Shown piece after piece: positions 44,515-54,329 of a stretch of DNA of 64,000 nt. A program made the position numbers and the translations under genes. Positions within the stretch are counted from its first letter, which is position 1. The number at the start of each line of letters is the position of its first letter. Under the pieces are notes generated by a model, which was not told the DNA's origin, did no database searches, and saw nothing but the letters and a program-made list of their open reading frames with translations. The DNA comes from Odobenus rosmarus divergens. Its lineage: Eukaryota > Chordata > Mammalia > Carnivora > Odobenidae. Location of the stretch: contig NW_004450285.1 in the NCBI RefSeq assembly GCF_000321225.1, positions 5,463,330 to 5,527,329 of the forward strand, read 5' to 3'.

Positions 44515-44689
44515 GGGTGCCTGGGTGGCTCATTTGGTTAAAGCGTCTGCTTTTGGCTCAGTTCTTGATCCCAGGGTCCTGGGATTGAGCCCCACGTCGG
44601 GCTCCCAGCTCAGGGGCTTCTCCCTCTTCCCCCTGTTCGTGCTCTCTCTCTCTCAAATAAGTAAATAAAAAATCCTAAAAAACAACAAC
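44515..44689 (+). mobile_element. Can-SINE, sense
   Basis: GGGTGCCTGGGTGGCTCATT head, TTCTTGATCCCAGGGTCCTG core, CTCTCTCAAATAAGTAAATA end and an AACAACAAC tail. Perfect 14-bp duplication AACATGATTTTGTG at 44501-44514 and 44690-44703. The CTCCCTGCTCAGC region is shortened. Confidence 0.95.
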
Positions 44690-44848
44690 AACATGATTTT
44701 GTGGTGCTTTTCTCAACAAAATGCTTCTCAACCCTTTGCACACATTCACGCACAGCTGGACCCAATCAGGGACATCCCATCTATTGCAGGACATAGTTAT
44801 AGTCACAGTGGATTTTGACTTTTCTCTCATGCCTTAAGACACAATTGA

Positions 44849-45054
44849 GGAGTGCCTGGGTGGCTCAGTGGGTTAAGCCTCTGCCTTCAGCTCAGGTCAT
44901 GATCCTGGGGTCCTGGGATCGAGCCCCATGGTGGGCTCCCTGCTCAGCGGGGAGCCTGCTTCTCCCTCTCCCTCTGCCTGCCACTCCCCCAGCTTGTACT
45001 CACTCTCTGTCTCTCTCTGTCAAACAAATAAATAAAATCTCAAAAAAAAAAAAG
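44849..45054 (+). mobile_element. Can-SINE, sense
   Basis: GGAGTGCCTGGGTGGCTCAG head, GGTCATGATCCTGGGGTCCT core, TGTCAAACAAATAAATAAAA end and A12 tail. Duplication ACAATTGA at 44841-44848 and 45055-45062. Only 159 bp from the preceding SINE and in the same orientation. Confidence 0.94.
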
Positions 45055-45458
45055 ACAATTGACCTCTCCTGTATATTTATGATAAGTGAATCAGATTGAG
45101 AGGTGACTTAGACTTAGCCTGGCTTGTGGAGGAAGGGACCTAATGAGAGTAAAGAAAAACAGGCGTCTGTTCTGAGATGAGGTTTAATATGACAGATAAC
45201 ACATGACATCTAAAGGAAGTACAATAGCAGATGGATTTCTAGCCATGACATTAAAATTTAGGGAAACTTGAAATAGATGAATTTCAGTAGGCAGGAGTGG
45301 GAGTAATGAGTGGGAAATAGTGGGAAGACTAGGAGGCAATTAGTAGAAGGGGAGTTTTTCTGCAGTGTTTAATTAAGGTCTTCCACCCCTATTGTAATCA
45401 TCAGAGATAGAGTCAAATCAATAATAATGCTTTTGATAATTTTTTTTATCTTACTGAT

Positions 45459-45630
45459 CTTTCTATGATCTAAGCACTACTCTAGGTATTTTATAAGCAT
45501 TAGCTTATTTCAAACTCATATATGTGGACAAGAAAATGAAGGACAAAGTGTTGTTTGCCCATACTAAGTGTGAGGATTATTTACTACTATGTCTCAATTT
45601 AAATCCTTGTGAGCCTGACACCAACACTGA
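45459..45630 (-). mobile_element. MIR SINE, antisense
   Basis: CTAAGCACTACTCTAGGTAT, TTTATAAGCATTAGCTTATT, GTGGACAAGAAAATGAAGGA, GTTTGCCCATACTAAGTGTG and TTTAAATCCTTGTGAGCCTG follow the antisense MIR order from 3' core to tRNA-related head. The most complete MIR in the window. Confidence 0.65.
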
Positions 45631-45857
45631 TGTTTTTTCCACTATAATTGTTTCCAGAATGATCAGCATCAAATTAAATGTGGAAAATTATATATTTTTT
45701 AAATTCTGACTTGAAAACACCTCAAAGAAGACCTACCAAGTGGAGTTGCTTCCACTGAAAAGATTAAAGTTTCCAGAAAAGCAACAGTGTCTCAAGTGAC
45801 ATTCTTTGTGAGAAGACATTAATCGTGGATATGTTTTCCAACAGATATGAACCCTTG

Positions 45858-46022
45858 AGGTGGACAGAAAAAGGGCCTCCAAAGAAATCCACATTCTAAA
45901 CCCTGGAACCTATGAGTATATAACCTTACATGACAAAAGGGACTTTGCAGTTGGAATTTCATTAGTATCTTCATGCAGGAATATTGTCCTGGATTATCTG
46001 GGTAGCCCAGTGTAATTGTAAA
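45858..46022 (+). mobile_element. MLT1 LTR (ERVL-MaLR), first part
   Basis: GTGGACAGAAAAAGGGCCTC, CCTGGAACCTATGAGTATAT, CTTACATGACAAAAGGGACT, TTTGCAGTTGGAATTTCATT and CTGGATTATCTGGGTAGCCC are the classic MLT1 5' half. Interrupted by a 5'-inverted L1 at 46,023-46,290. Confidence 0.85.
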
Positions 46023-46242
46023 GTTTTTTTGTTTTTTTTTTTTAGTGTTTCAAGTTTTTATTTAAATTCTAGTTAATTGACATAGAGTGTAATATTTGTT
46101 TCAGGAGTAGAATTTAGTGACTCATCACTTACATATAAGACCCAGGACTCATCACAAGTGCCCTCCTTAATCCCCATCCCCCATTTAGCCCTTCTCCCCC
46201 ACCCACCTCCACTCCAGCAACCCTCAGTTTGTTTTCTATAAA
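46023..46242 (-). mobile_element. L1 3' end, antisense, of a twin-primed insertion
   Basis: T-rich tail then TAGTTAATTGACATAGAGTG, CCTCCTTAATCCCCATCCCC, CACCCACCTCCACTCCAGCA and CAGTTTGTTTTCTATA. Stops at 46,240, where orientation flips. Confidence 0.88.
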
Positions 46243-46290
46243 AGAGAGAGAGAGAGAGAGAGAGATAAACCATAAAGGAGACTCTTAGTT
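46243..46290 (+). mobile_element. Inverted 5' segment of the same L1
   Basis: A (GA)n tract and ATAAACCATAAAGGAGACTC plus TTAG in sense orientation. In an intact carnivore L1 this segment lies immediately upstream of the sequence at the end of 46,023-46,242, so order and orientation match a twin-priming 5' inversion. Confidence 0.7.
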
Positions 46291-46632
46291 GCCAGGAATT
46301 TTGTAAGCAAAAGAGGGAGGCTGGAGAGTCTGAGGCAAAAAAGGAAGTGTAACAGCAGAAACAGAAGTGGGAGTGATAGGATTGCTGGCTTTGAAGATGG
46401 AAGAAGTTCATGAGCCAAGAAATGTAGGCAGTCTCTAGAACTGGAAAAGGTAAGTAAACAGATTCTCCTGTAGAAGGTCTAGAAGGAATGCGGCCCTGCA
46501 GAGACCTTGACTTTTGGCCCATAAAACCCATTTCAGACCACTGATCTCCAGAATTGTAAATGATACATTTATATTGTATTAGGCCTCTTAAGTTTGCGAT
46601 AATTGGTTATAGCAACAAGAGGAATCCGATAA
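46291..46632 (+). mobile_element. MLT1 LTR (ERVL-MaLR), second part
   Basis: CTGGCTTTGAAGATGGAAGA, GAGCCAAGAAATGTAGGCAG, TCTCTAGAACTGGAAAAGGT, GATTCTCCTGTAGAAGGTCT, GGAATGCGGCCCTGCAGAGA and TCCAGAATTGTAAATGATAC are the MLT1 3' half. The end reads GGTTATAGCAACAAGAGGAA. It rejoins the first part across the L1. Confidence 0.85.
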
Positions 46633-47360
46633 GTACATTCAAATACCAAAATTAGCATCCTGCTTGAAAATTAACCCAATTCATTTTTAGTTCATAAGCC
46701 TTTGACTCTGGGTAGCAGGTATAGACATTTGGCCTCCTGGTGAAACTAATATCGCTCAGTCTCTGCTATGGTCTCTGAAAATACTGAATACTGGATTTTG
46801 CAAACATAGTTTTCCCTGAGCTCATTATCTTAAGAACTACAGATTGAATTGTTTTTCTAAATTGCACAGGTCTTGGGTCACTGCTATGAGGATCTAGTAT
46901 GTTCTTTTAAGGCTTTAGACTCTTTAAAAGTGAGGCTACTGAGGAATTTGCAATTAAATTAATACCACTCCCAGGACCCCAAAGGAACCATACCTATTCA
47001 GTAGGAGAGAAAGCCCAGGCAGAGTGCAACTAATGCGAGTCCTAGTTCTATTCAGGAATCAAGAAACCCCTGGCAGACTCTAAGCTAGATAAGAAATTGC
47101 ATAATATTTTGGATTTTATGTAATTTAGGACTTCGCATACATGGCTTTTGATACTCAAAGTTTAAAGCAAATGGTCTTGAACATCAATTCCTTTGATCTT
47201 TCAATTTTAATTTTCAAAGAGATTTATTTTATTTTTCTCCTTCAGAACTTCATAATAAGAGGGGACTTATATTTAAATTTGGTTCATCTCTATGTTATTT
47301 TCATGTTATTGTTGGAGTATCTATGTTTCATCTTAATTTGGCCTTTTATTTTCAGTTTTA
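46633..47360. other. Unassigned sequence
   Basis: No repeat or gene recognised. The plus-strand open frame at 47,141-47,365 is AT-rich and hydrophobic by composition only. Confidence 0.45.
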
Positions 47361-47364
47361 TGTA

Positions 47365-47672
47365 AGGCTTTCCTTAAAACTGCAAGAAAAACAGCTTGAG
47401 AATATACTGATAGAATTCTGGATGAGGCCTATAATCCGCCCTGTGAACTTGGCTAACTTGGAAAAGGTGGTGACTACTGCCTCAAATTGTGCACCGTATC
47501 AGAAGACAAACTCGGGTAGATTTGCATTTCTCTATTTCTGGAGGTCTTCATCTTTCACATGATAATTTAATAATTTCTTTTGTGAGTTCAGACAATGTAG
47601 ACTGATTTGACAATTCACAGGCCTGCATATGTTGTTATGAAGATATATACTCTCTAAAACAGTTTTCTTTTT
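47365..47672 (+). mobile_element. MLT2-like (ERVL) LTR, copy A
   Basis: Shares with copy B (50,050-50,340) the ordered blocks CTGCAAGAAAA, AGCTTGAGA, TTCTGG, ATTTCTGGAGGTC against ATTTCTAGAGGTC, GACAATGTAGAC, and a CATATGTTGTTATGAAGATATAT-type end. The block order fits an ERVL-type (MLT2) LTR. A plus-strand open frame (47,323-47,562) and a splice-acceptor-like TTTTATTTTCAG just upstream are therefore not taken as an exon. Confidence 0.5.
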
Positions 47673-50045
47673 TTAAGTGGATTTAGTGAAACTTTCATTT
47701 CTTTTCATGATATGTGTAGATAGCCCATTATGTACTGTGTATATTCTACTATGTTGGGCAGTGAGGGAAGGAAGAGAGGGAAGGGAATACTCCCAGGTTT
47801 GAGGACAACTTGGCCTTGGCATGGACTTAAATAGAATAGTGGTAGAATGTGCTGGAAACAAAGTGTGGAGCATCCACCAGAATTCCCTGGAAGATCTTTG
47901 GGAAATAGGCTTCTGAATGGCTGCAGAAAATCGTTGACTTACTGACTGATAGATTGGCAAAAATAACTGGGTATTCAAAGCTGAGCTATTTTTTCTTCCT
48001 TTTGAGAGAAAGCCCCCGCACGGTTTTCTTCTTTGTCCGTCTATGAAGTCTTACCGGGGTACCTCTCCACATCAGTTCTAATTCTGCAGAGTAGCCTACA
48101 GGCATAAAAAACTTTTCCCAACCTGGTCTCTTTTTTTATGAAGGGGATATATCAGCCTCCATTTTAACTCTTTGTTTTATCTGTCAGCTTATTCAGACAT
48201 GAACTGGAAAGAGTGCCATTTACTGGGCTTTTTTCAGAAACTCCAACATGTTTTTATGGCAAAGACTGCAAGTTAAGATACAAATAATGTAAAGCATTTT
48301 AAACCAGATCATAAAGGGTTGGAAAAGTGAGGGAGAATACCCAGACATGTGCATGTACATGCACACACACACTCCTATTCTGAATGTGAATGGGTTTGTG
48401 CTGTGCTTTTTATTTAGGTATATTACTCCTCTGAGCCACTAAGCTTCAAAAAAATTATATGGTTACTGAAAAAAATGCTAAGGATAGAACTTGCTCAGGA
48501 ATATGATGGCAAGCTCATCAGAGGGAACCTATTACAAAGGCCAGAAGCAAGACAAAATAAGTGGTAAAGTGCATTAAAGAACAAAAACAAACAAATAAAC
48601 CAACCCTGGTGGGAAGTCACTGGAAAATGGGCTTACATTCTGAATCAGAGTAATTTCCTGGAAACATCATTCTCCCTGTTTAAGTACCGATGCCATAAGG
48701 TTCAGTGACAAAATCTTTAGCAATATAACAGGTTTCCTGACATTGGTTTCTTGATCCATGCTGGCACATTTGCACAATATGATACCCTAGTGTTAATGGA
48801 GAGTGCAGGGGGCAAAATCGATGTTAAATGTTTTGCAGAGGGGAAATGGTCCACCTGTTAATGCAGAAAAGTTGAACAAACATCCAAAGTGCCAAAGAGG
48901 CAGAAACTCATGGAGAAAGTACAGCAGGCAACCTGGATAGTCAGTGGCCTCATTTCTGTCTTCTGTGCATCTTTCTCACTGCTGTGAATGCAGCATGGTC
49001 CTCAACTGATTCCAGATTGGAGCAAAGTTGCATATATGCAGGGGTGTGTGAGGTCAGGTCTATGCCACACTGAAGGCGAAAAGAAGATCGAATGTGTATT
49101 TGAGGAATTCAGGATGATTGATCTCGTTTCCCCGAAGTACAGTACTCTGAGGATTCTCATGGCCCTCTCATGGGCTTTGTGCTCTGTGTACTTCTCACTT
49201 AACCAAAGTCAATCTCTAACGCTGTATTATTGACCGAATTGAGCACCACACTTCTGTGCTGCAGATGCTGAGAAGCGTAATGACACACATTTAAAGCCTC
49301 TGAACCTGATCCTATTCCTTGCATAATGTAAGAATAGCTGGATGCAGTGGCTGCGCAGTACAATCGCAACAAGAACAGACGGAAGCTAGACTTGCTGAGA
49401 TGAATGCCCATCTGGGTCACCCAGGCTCCGGTGCAGCAGGTAAATTTGTACCTTATTTTCCTTACCCCCAAACTGAAGTAAAAGTATTTGTTCTTGTCTC
49501 ATAGGGTGACTATGAGGATGATGGGTTTAACATTTACAATCACTCTCTGTCACAAGTGAGAGACTCATCTGTTTGTTAAATTAATTTTTAAAATTAATAC
49601 TCTAGAGAGTGTCCAATGTTACCTTCCAGGACCTTCTATGATCGGAAAACCTGGTTTAGTTCTTTCGTATGTATCATCATAGTAGTTTTTTTTTCTCCTT
49701 TCATAAATTTTTTTTTATCTCATAAATTCTTACATATCATTTACTCCTCAATAGGGTATCAACTCCGGGACAGCAGAGACATTATGTGTTGCTTGTTACT
49801 TAATGGCTAACATAGTGCATGACATAGTTAAGTGATAAAAAGTTGTTAAATGAATGATGGAAAAAAGACCCATAGTTCAGATTATGCCTAATATACACAA
49901 GTGACTGAAATAATACTCAGAACACACTCATTTTTTTGTTAAATTGAATTGAATAATCTCTAGGCTACTCAGGCAAAAGATCAGAAAGCTACTAAATGTT
50001 TTCATGTGGATCACACAATGTGTTAGTTGTAGTCATGAATGTTAT
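47673..50045. other. Unassigned sequence between two LTR-like copies
   Basis: Could be a degenerate ERVL internal region if the flanking copies are a pair, but I see no PBS, gag or pol motif. The stretch 48,960-49,440 is GC-richer and has opposing open frames (to about 90 codons) without recognised motifs. An L2 end lies at 49,735-49,862. Confidence 0.35.
49735..49862 (+). mobile_element. L2 3' terminal fragment, sense
   Basis: GTATCAACTCCGGGACAGCA, GAGACATTATGTGTTGCTTG, ACATAGTGCATGACATAGTT and GTTGTTAAATGAATGATGG follow the L2 3' end (AGCTCCATGAGGGCAGGGAC to TTTGTTGAATGAATG). Confidence 0.6.
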
Positions 50046-50049
50046 GGAA

Positions 50050-50340
50050 CCAGAGCATAACGCTGCAAGAAAATAGCTTGAGAGTGTACATATAGAGTGG
50101 GTTCTGGACAATTCTCATTCCTTTCCTTTGTCACCTCAAAACCTCAGAAGGATACTAACAGATTTCCCAGTTTGAACATCCAACATAGGAGAAGGGTGTT
50201 GATGGATTTGCAGGGTCATTGCAATTCTATATTTCTAGAGGTCCTCACTCTTTAGATAAAAATGAAAAATTGTTTTGTGACTTTTTTTGGACATTGTAGA
50301 CAGTCTACATACCGACATGCATTTTTATGTCAGAATATAT
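50050..50340 (+). mobile_element. MLT2-like (ERVL) LTR, copy B
   Basis: Direct-orientation relative of copy A 2.7 kb upstream: GCTGCAAGAAAATAGCTTGA, GTGGGTTCTGGACAATTCTC, GATTTGCAGGGTCATTGCAA, TCTATATTTCTAGAGGTCCT and GACATTGTAGACAGTCTACA. Its 3' end is overwritten by an antisense L1 at about 50,340. Confidence 0.5.
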
Positions 50341-50760
50341 TTCCAAAAAGTAGTTTATTTTTAAATTAACATACAGTAAAATTGACTACTTTTAGTGTAT
50401 AGGTCTATGAATTTAATACACATATATATTCATTTAACTACCATTATAATCAGTATGGAGAATATTCCATCATCCAAAATACTCTTTCATGCTGTCCACT
50501 TGTAGTCACACTGATATGTAACTGGAGTTTTATCTTTTTTATTATTCCACATAAATGGAATCATAGAATATGTGACCATCGGAGTCTACGATCCATACAA
50601 ATTGTTGCCTGAATCAATAATTCACTCTTATTATTGCTAAGAAGAATTGCTTTGAAGGGATTTGTCACTGTTTATTTTTTCTCCCACTGAAGACAATTTA
50701 GGTTGTTTCCACTGTTGAGTAATAATGAACAAATAATTGTAGAAAATCTTTTTGGTACCA
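50340..50760 (-). mobile_element. Old L1 (L1M-type) 3' end, antisense
   Basis: TTATTTTTAAATTAACATAC, AGTAAAATTGACTACTTTTA, ATTCCACATAAATGGAATCA and TTTAGGTTGTTTCCACTG follow the antisense ORF2-end/3'UTR order of old L1s, with internal deletions. Confidence 0.65.
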
Positions 50761-51030
50761 CGTATTCTTCCAGTTGAAGGAATATAGTGACAGTGAGGGC
50801 AGAAAAGTTTCAATGCCCGTTATTCTTAAAGTCTATTGAGAAGTTAGTTAAATTCAAAAATTTTCAAAAATCATAAGGCCAAATGTGTGGCTTGAAGGTT
50901 TTTCTAGATGCCTAAGATTTTATTACAATATATTTGAAAGAATGTAACCAAAGGTTGAATTGAGACTACTGAGGCATTCACTGTTTCTTAGTCTGCATTA
51001 TGATTATATGTTAGTAAAACAGACAACAGA

Positions 51031-51216
51031 TGGGCACCTGGGTGGTGCAGTCGGTTAAGCGTCGGACTCTTGGTTTCCGCTCAGATGGTAATCTCAGAGT
51101 CGTGAGGTCATGAGGTTGAGCCCCGAATCCGCTCTGCCCTCAGCACAGAGGCTGCTTAGGACTCTCTCTTTCCCTCTGCCCTTCCCCCTGGTAAAAAAAA
51201 TAAATAAATCCCTAAA
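51031..51216 (+). mobile_element. Can-SINE, sense
   Basis: TGGGCACCTGGGTGGTGCAG head, a variant GAGTCGTGAGGTCATGAGGT core and AAATAAATCCCTAAAAAAA end. Duplication AAAACAGACAACAGA (51016-51030) / AAAACATACAACAGA (51217-51231). The variant head (GGTGGTGCAGTCGGTTAAGC) marks a different SINE subfamily from most neighbours. Confidence 0.94.
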
Positions 51217-51249
51217 AAAACATACAACAGAGTTTGCATTTAAAATTAT

Positions 51250-51348
51250 ATTATACTGAACTGATGAATCATTGAACATTACATCAAAAACCAATGATGT
51301 ACTGTGCCTTGGCTAATTGAATATGAATAAATAAATAAATAAATAAAC
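51250..51348 (+). mobile_element. Severely 5'-truncated L1, sense, about 99 bp
   Basis: GATGAATCATTGAACATTAC, ACCAATGATGTACTGTGCCT, TGGCTAATTGAATATGAATA and an (AAAT)n tail form the end of an L1 3'UTR. Duplication AAAATTAT at 51242-51249 and 51349-51356. Confidence 0.88.
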
Positions 51349-51397
51349 AAAATTATGTATAGAGATTTTGCTTTGTTTTGTTCTGTTTTAAGATTGT

Positions 51398-51508
51398 TGA
51401 GCCTAATCCATCAGAATTTCAGAGGAAGGGCCAGGGAGCATGTGTTTTGTTTACACCCTCCTAAAGGATTCTGATGAACACTTCAGGTTAAGATTGACTG
51501 CTCTGAAT
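51398..51508 (+). mobile_element. MER5A-like hAT-Charlie MITE
   Basis: CCATCAGAATTTCAGAGGAA, GGGCCAGGGAGCATGTGTTT, AGGATTCTGATGAACACTTC and TTAAGATTGACTGCTCTG resemble the second half of MER5A, a short non-autonomous DNA transposon. Confidence 0.5.
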
Positions 51509-51509
51509 T

Positions 51510-54170
51510 TTTGAAATTGAAACCAGAACAACACTGGACAATATCTCACTTCAAAGAAGATGATACAAAGTAGTTGATTAGTTTCCATATGCCATGTCAT
51601 CTTAACCTGATTCTTGGTTAACTTTGATGTATTGCCTTTATTTTCCTTTAAATATTGAAAATAAGACTATTTTCTAGATGCCAGTGTTTTCATTATCAAC
51701 CCCCCAAAAGAGTTATTTGTAATTCATATTCTAATATGAAAAGCTTATTAAAGTTGATACTTGGAGAGACTGTCCTGTTTAGATATATATGACAGCCGTG
51801 ACCCAGTGTGGATCCCACAGTAAAATTGGAAGTAATGCACTGAGACCTTCTTTGGCCCCTAAGGGAAGGTGGTAGATCAAAGACAGCCCTCCTTCAGCAC
51901 TTGCTGTCTTACAAGGGTCAAGCACACTTCCAATGTTTAGTCATCGATGACCTCCTAGATTTCCTTTTCCCTGTAATTCTGATCCTCATACCAAACTGAG
52001 AAACTAAATTTAGTACTTCAGGCCACATCTTTCAGTACTTTACTACTAAATGTGTCCTGTCTGTGCAATTCCCCTCACTTATTTAAATTAAAGTGTACAT
52101 ACACCTCTCTTATTGCAGTTAAAAATCTCTCCAGAAAAATTCACCTGTTTTCTTTTTTTGCATGACGATATGAGTTGTGCTATTTAATCTCTATCTGTTT
52201 CACAAGAAATAAGTATATACTTAGACTAACATATCTGATCCACTGGGTAGAACAGCCAGAAAGGAGTGACAGAGGTTGGTTACCTGAAGTATTAGAATAA
52301 ATTCACAAAAGAAATAAGGTAACAAGAATGAGTTTTATCATGATTTAAAGTATTGCTTCTTCCCTAAATAACAATATTTGTTTCTCACATAGGACCACAG
52401 ATGACTGACTGATAGGTATGAAATTCATAGTTCTAAATTGGTACTATTTCCACTGAGCAATTTTGGTATAAAAAACTGGCTGTGGTAGAAGATAAAACAA
52501 CAGCAGAAAACCAAAACAAAACCTTTGTATGGCTTTCATTTAACAGAACTGCTTCAGCTTACAAACACATGCCTACTGGTCTGAAATGGTTAATTTTGCT
52601 AATGGAAAAAGTATCTTATTTCCTTTCTTCCTTTTTTAAATCTATGGATTTATTAAGAGTATCATCAGTGGCTTTCTTAGGATAAATTCATTTTACAAAA
52701 TGGTTTAATATCTGTTCCCTTCGTTCGTGACTATGAGTTAAGTAGGGATGAAGACACATATTATTCACATATTTTTAAAACCCTGAAATTTGAAGTTTAA
52801 GAAGAACAAGCTGATATGTTCCCTGGCTTATTGGAGAAGTAGTTGTACAATTCTTTTTCACAGAATGCTTGACATTCTACCTGAGCATGGTAAGTTCATA
52901 AACGTTCATCCTGTTAGAAGGGGAAAACGTCAAGTTTATACTGTCAAGGTTAAGGGAAGTGAATTCCTTTTATTTACTTAGGTCATAAGCTTCTTAAACA
53001 AGCTTTTAATTTGAGTTTCTTACAAAGGATTATCTGAGCGACTGGGAATTCTTTCTAAAAGGCTTACTTAGGTACTCAATTAGTGAAGAATTTCCATCAT
53101 CTTTCTGGCTTATAGTTCAATGAGGCTTGCTTTCTGCTGGCTTTGTTTTCACAAATGCCTAACCAGGTTAAAATAACACTTAAAAGCACATTTGTTAATG
53201 ACATTCACTATTTCCATTTACATTTGAATAGTGCTAGACAATTATGACATGATTTAGTTACTTCTTTTGAATATTAACGTTTCACAATGCTTGAATGCTT
53301 GTCCCATCCAAAGCTTCAAATTTAGTTTAAAAATTTTTATAATGCAAATGCAGTTACACATTTAAAATCCCACTATCATAAACATAACTATTAGCTCCAC
53401 TTTAAATGCCAAAAAGAGATGGAGATTTAACATGCTCTTTCAAACAATTTCATTCTAATATGAACAAAAAATTAAGACAGAGATGTGCTCCTAAATAAAT
53501 TTTATATTCTTTTATCAGGGGACTTTTTTTTTTCCTGTTTCTTTCCTCATAAGTATGTAGGAATCAGCTTCATTGAGGCAGGTGGAAGAATCCAGTGTCC
53601 CTTTGAGCACTTCAGAATGACTAGGAAGACCGTTTCTCTTTACCATGTCTGGGTAACCCGGATGTCTAATTAAACAAACGGCCAGACAGGCCTTTGTTAT
53701 TTTGGCATTTTTATGATATAAACAAGAAAAAGAATTTGTTGTCTTAAGCATATTTAAACAGATATAACTGCATTTTTCTCTTCTGAGCAAAAAAAAAAAA
53801 AAAGTTACAGGAAATGTTATAAAATGTCAGAGTAAACATTCACAAGAAAGGAGGTTCCAGACTAAGAACATAATAAACCTGGAGGCTGCAAACAGAGCAG
53901 GCATACAGCACAAGAATTACTTAACCGTTTAATCACATTGCACATTTGTGACTTTTCTGTTCTGATAAAGCAAATAACTACCTTTTGAGTTTTTAAATTT
54001 GTGGAGGAGTGGGGAGAATGGTTACTAAACATGGAGTGAGGGTGTGTTTGGATGGTTTTGATTGTTTTTGCTACTGAGTGGGTAAAAATTATAATAGCCT
54101 CCTATTTTGGCTTACAGTTGTGTATCTTTAAATTTCATTTATATGGTTTTTTTTTTCCTATATACTGATC
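51510..54170. other. AT-rich sequence, no gene recognised
   Basis: No named repeat stands out. Short open frames (52,482-52,685; 52,790-52,981; 53,485-53,790 on both strands) lack recognisable motifs. An A15 run sits at about 53,790-53,804. Confidence 0.5.
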
Positions 54171-54174
54171 ACTC

Positions 54175-54320
54175 TCTGTGTTAAGTATCATTATTATCTC
54201 ATACCCCATTTTACAAATAAGGAAACAAATCTAAGTGACGTGCTTAGGATCACAAGAGCATTAAGTAATGGAGCCAGGGTTTAAAATAAGGCATTTTGGC
54301 TTTAGACCGTGTTCTCTTTC
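54175..54320 (-). mobile_element. MIR SINE, antisense
   Basis: GTTAAGTATCATTATTATCT, CCCATTTTACAAATAAGGAA, GACGTGCTTAGGATCACAAG, AGTAATGGAGCCAGGGTTTA and TTGGCTTTAGACCGTGTTCT follow the antisense MIR order. Well recognisable for its age. Confidence 0.75.
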
Positions 54321-54329
54321 AAGACACTA

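Noticed and set aside
47356..47562. Apparent exon after TTTTATTTTCAG with an open frame
   Set aside because: Much of the stretch recurs in diverged form at 50,050-50,340 and fits an ERVL-type LTR, so the open frame is more likely chance.
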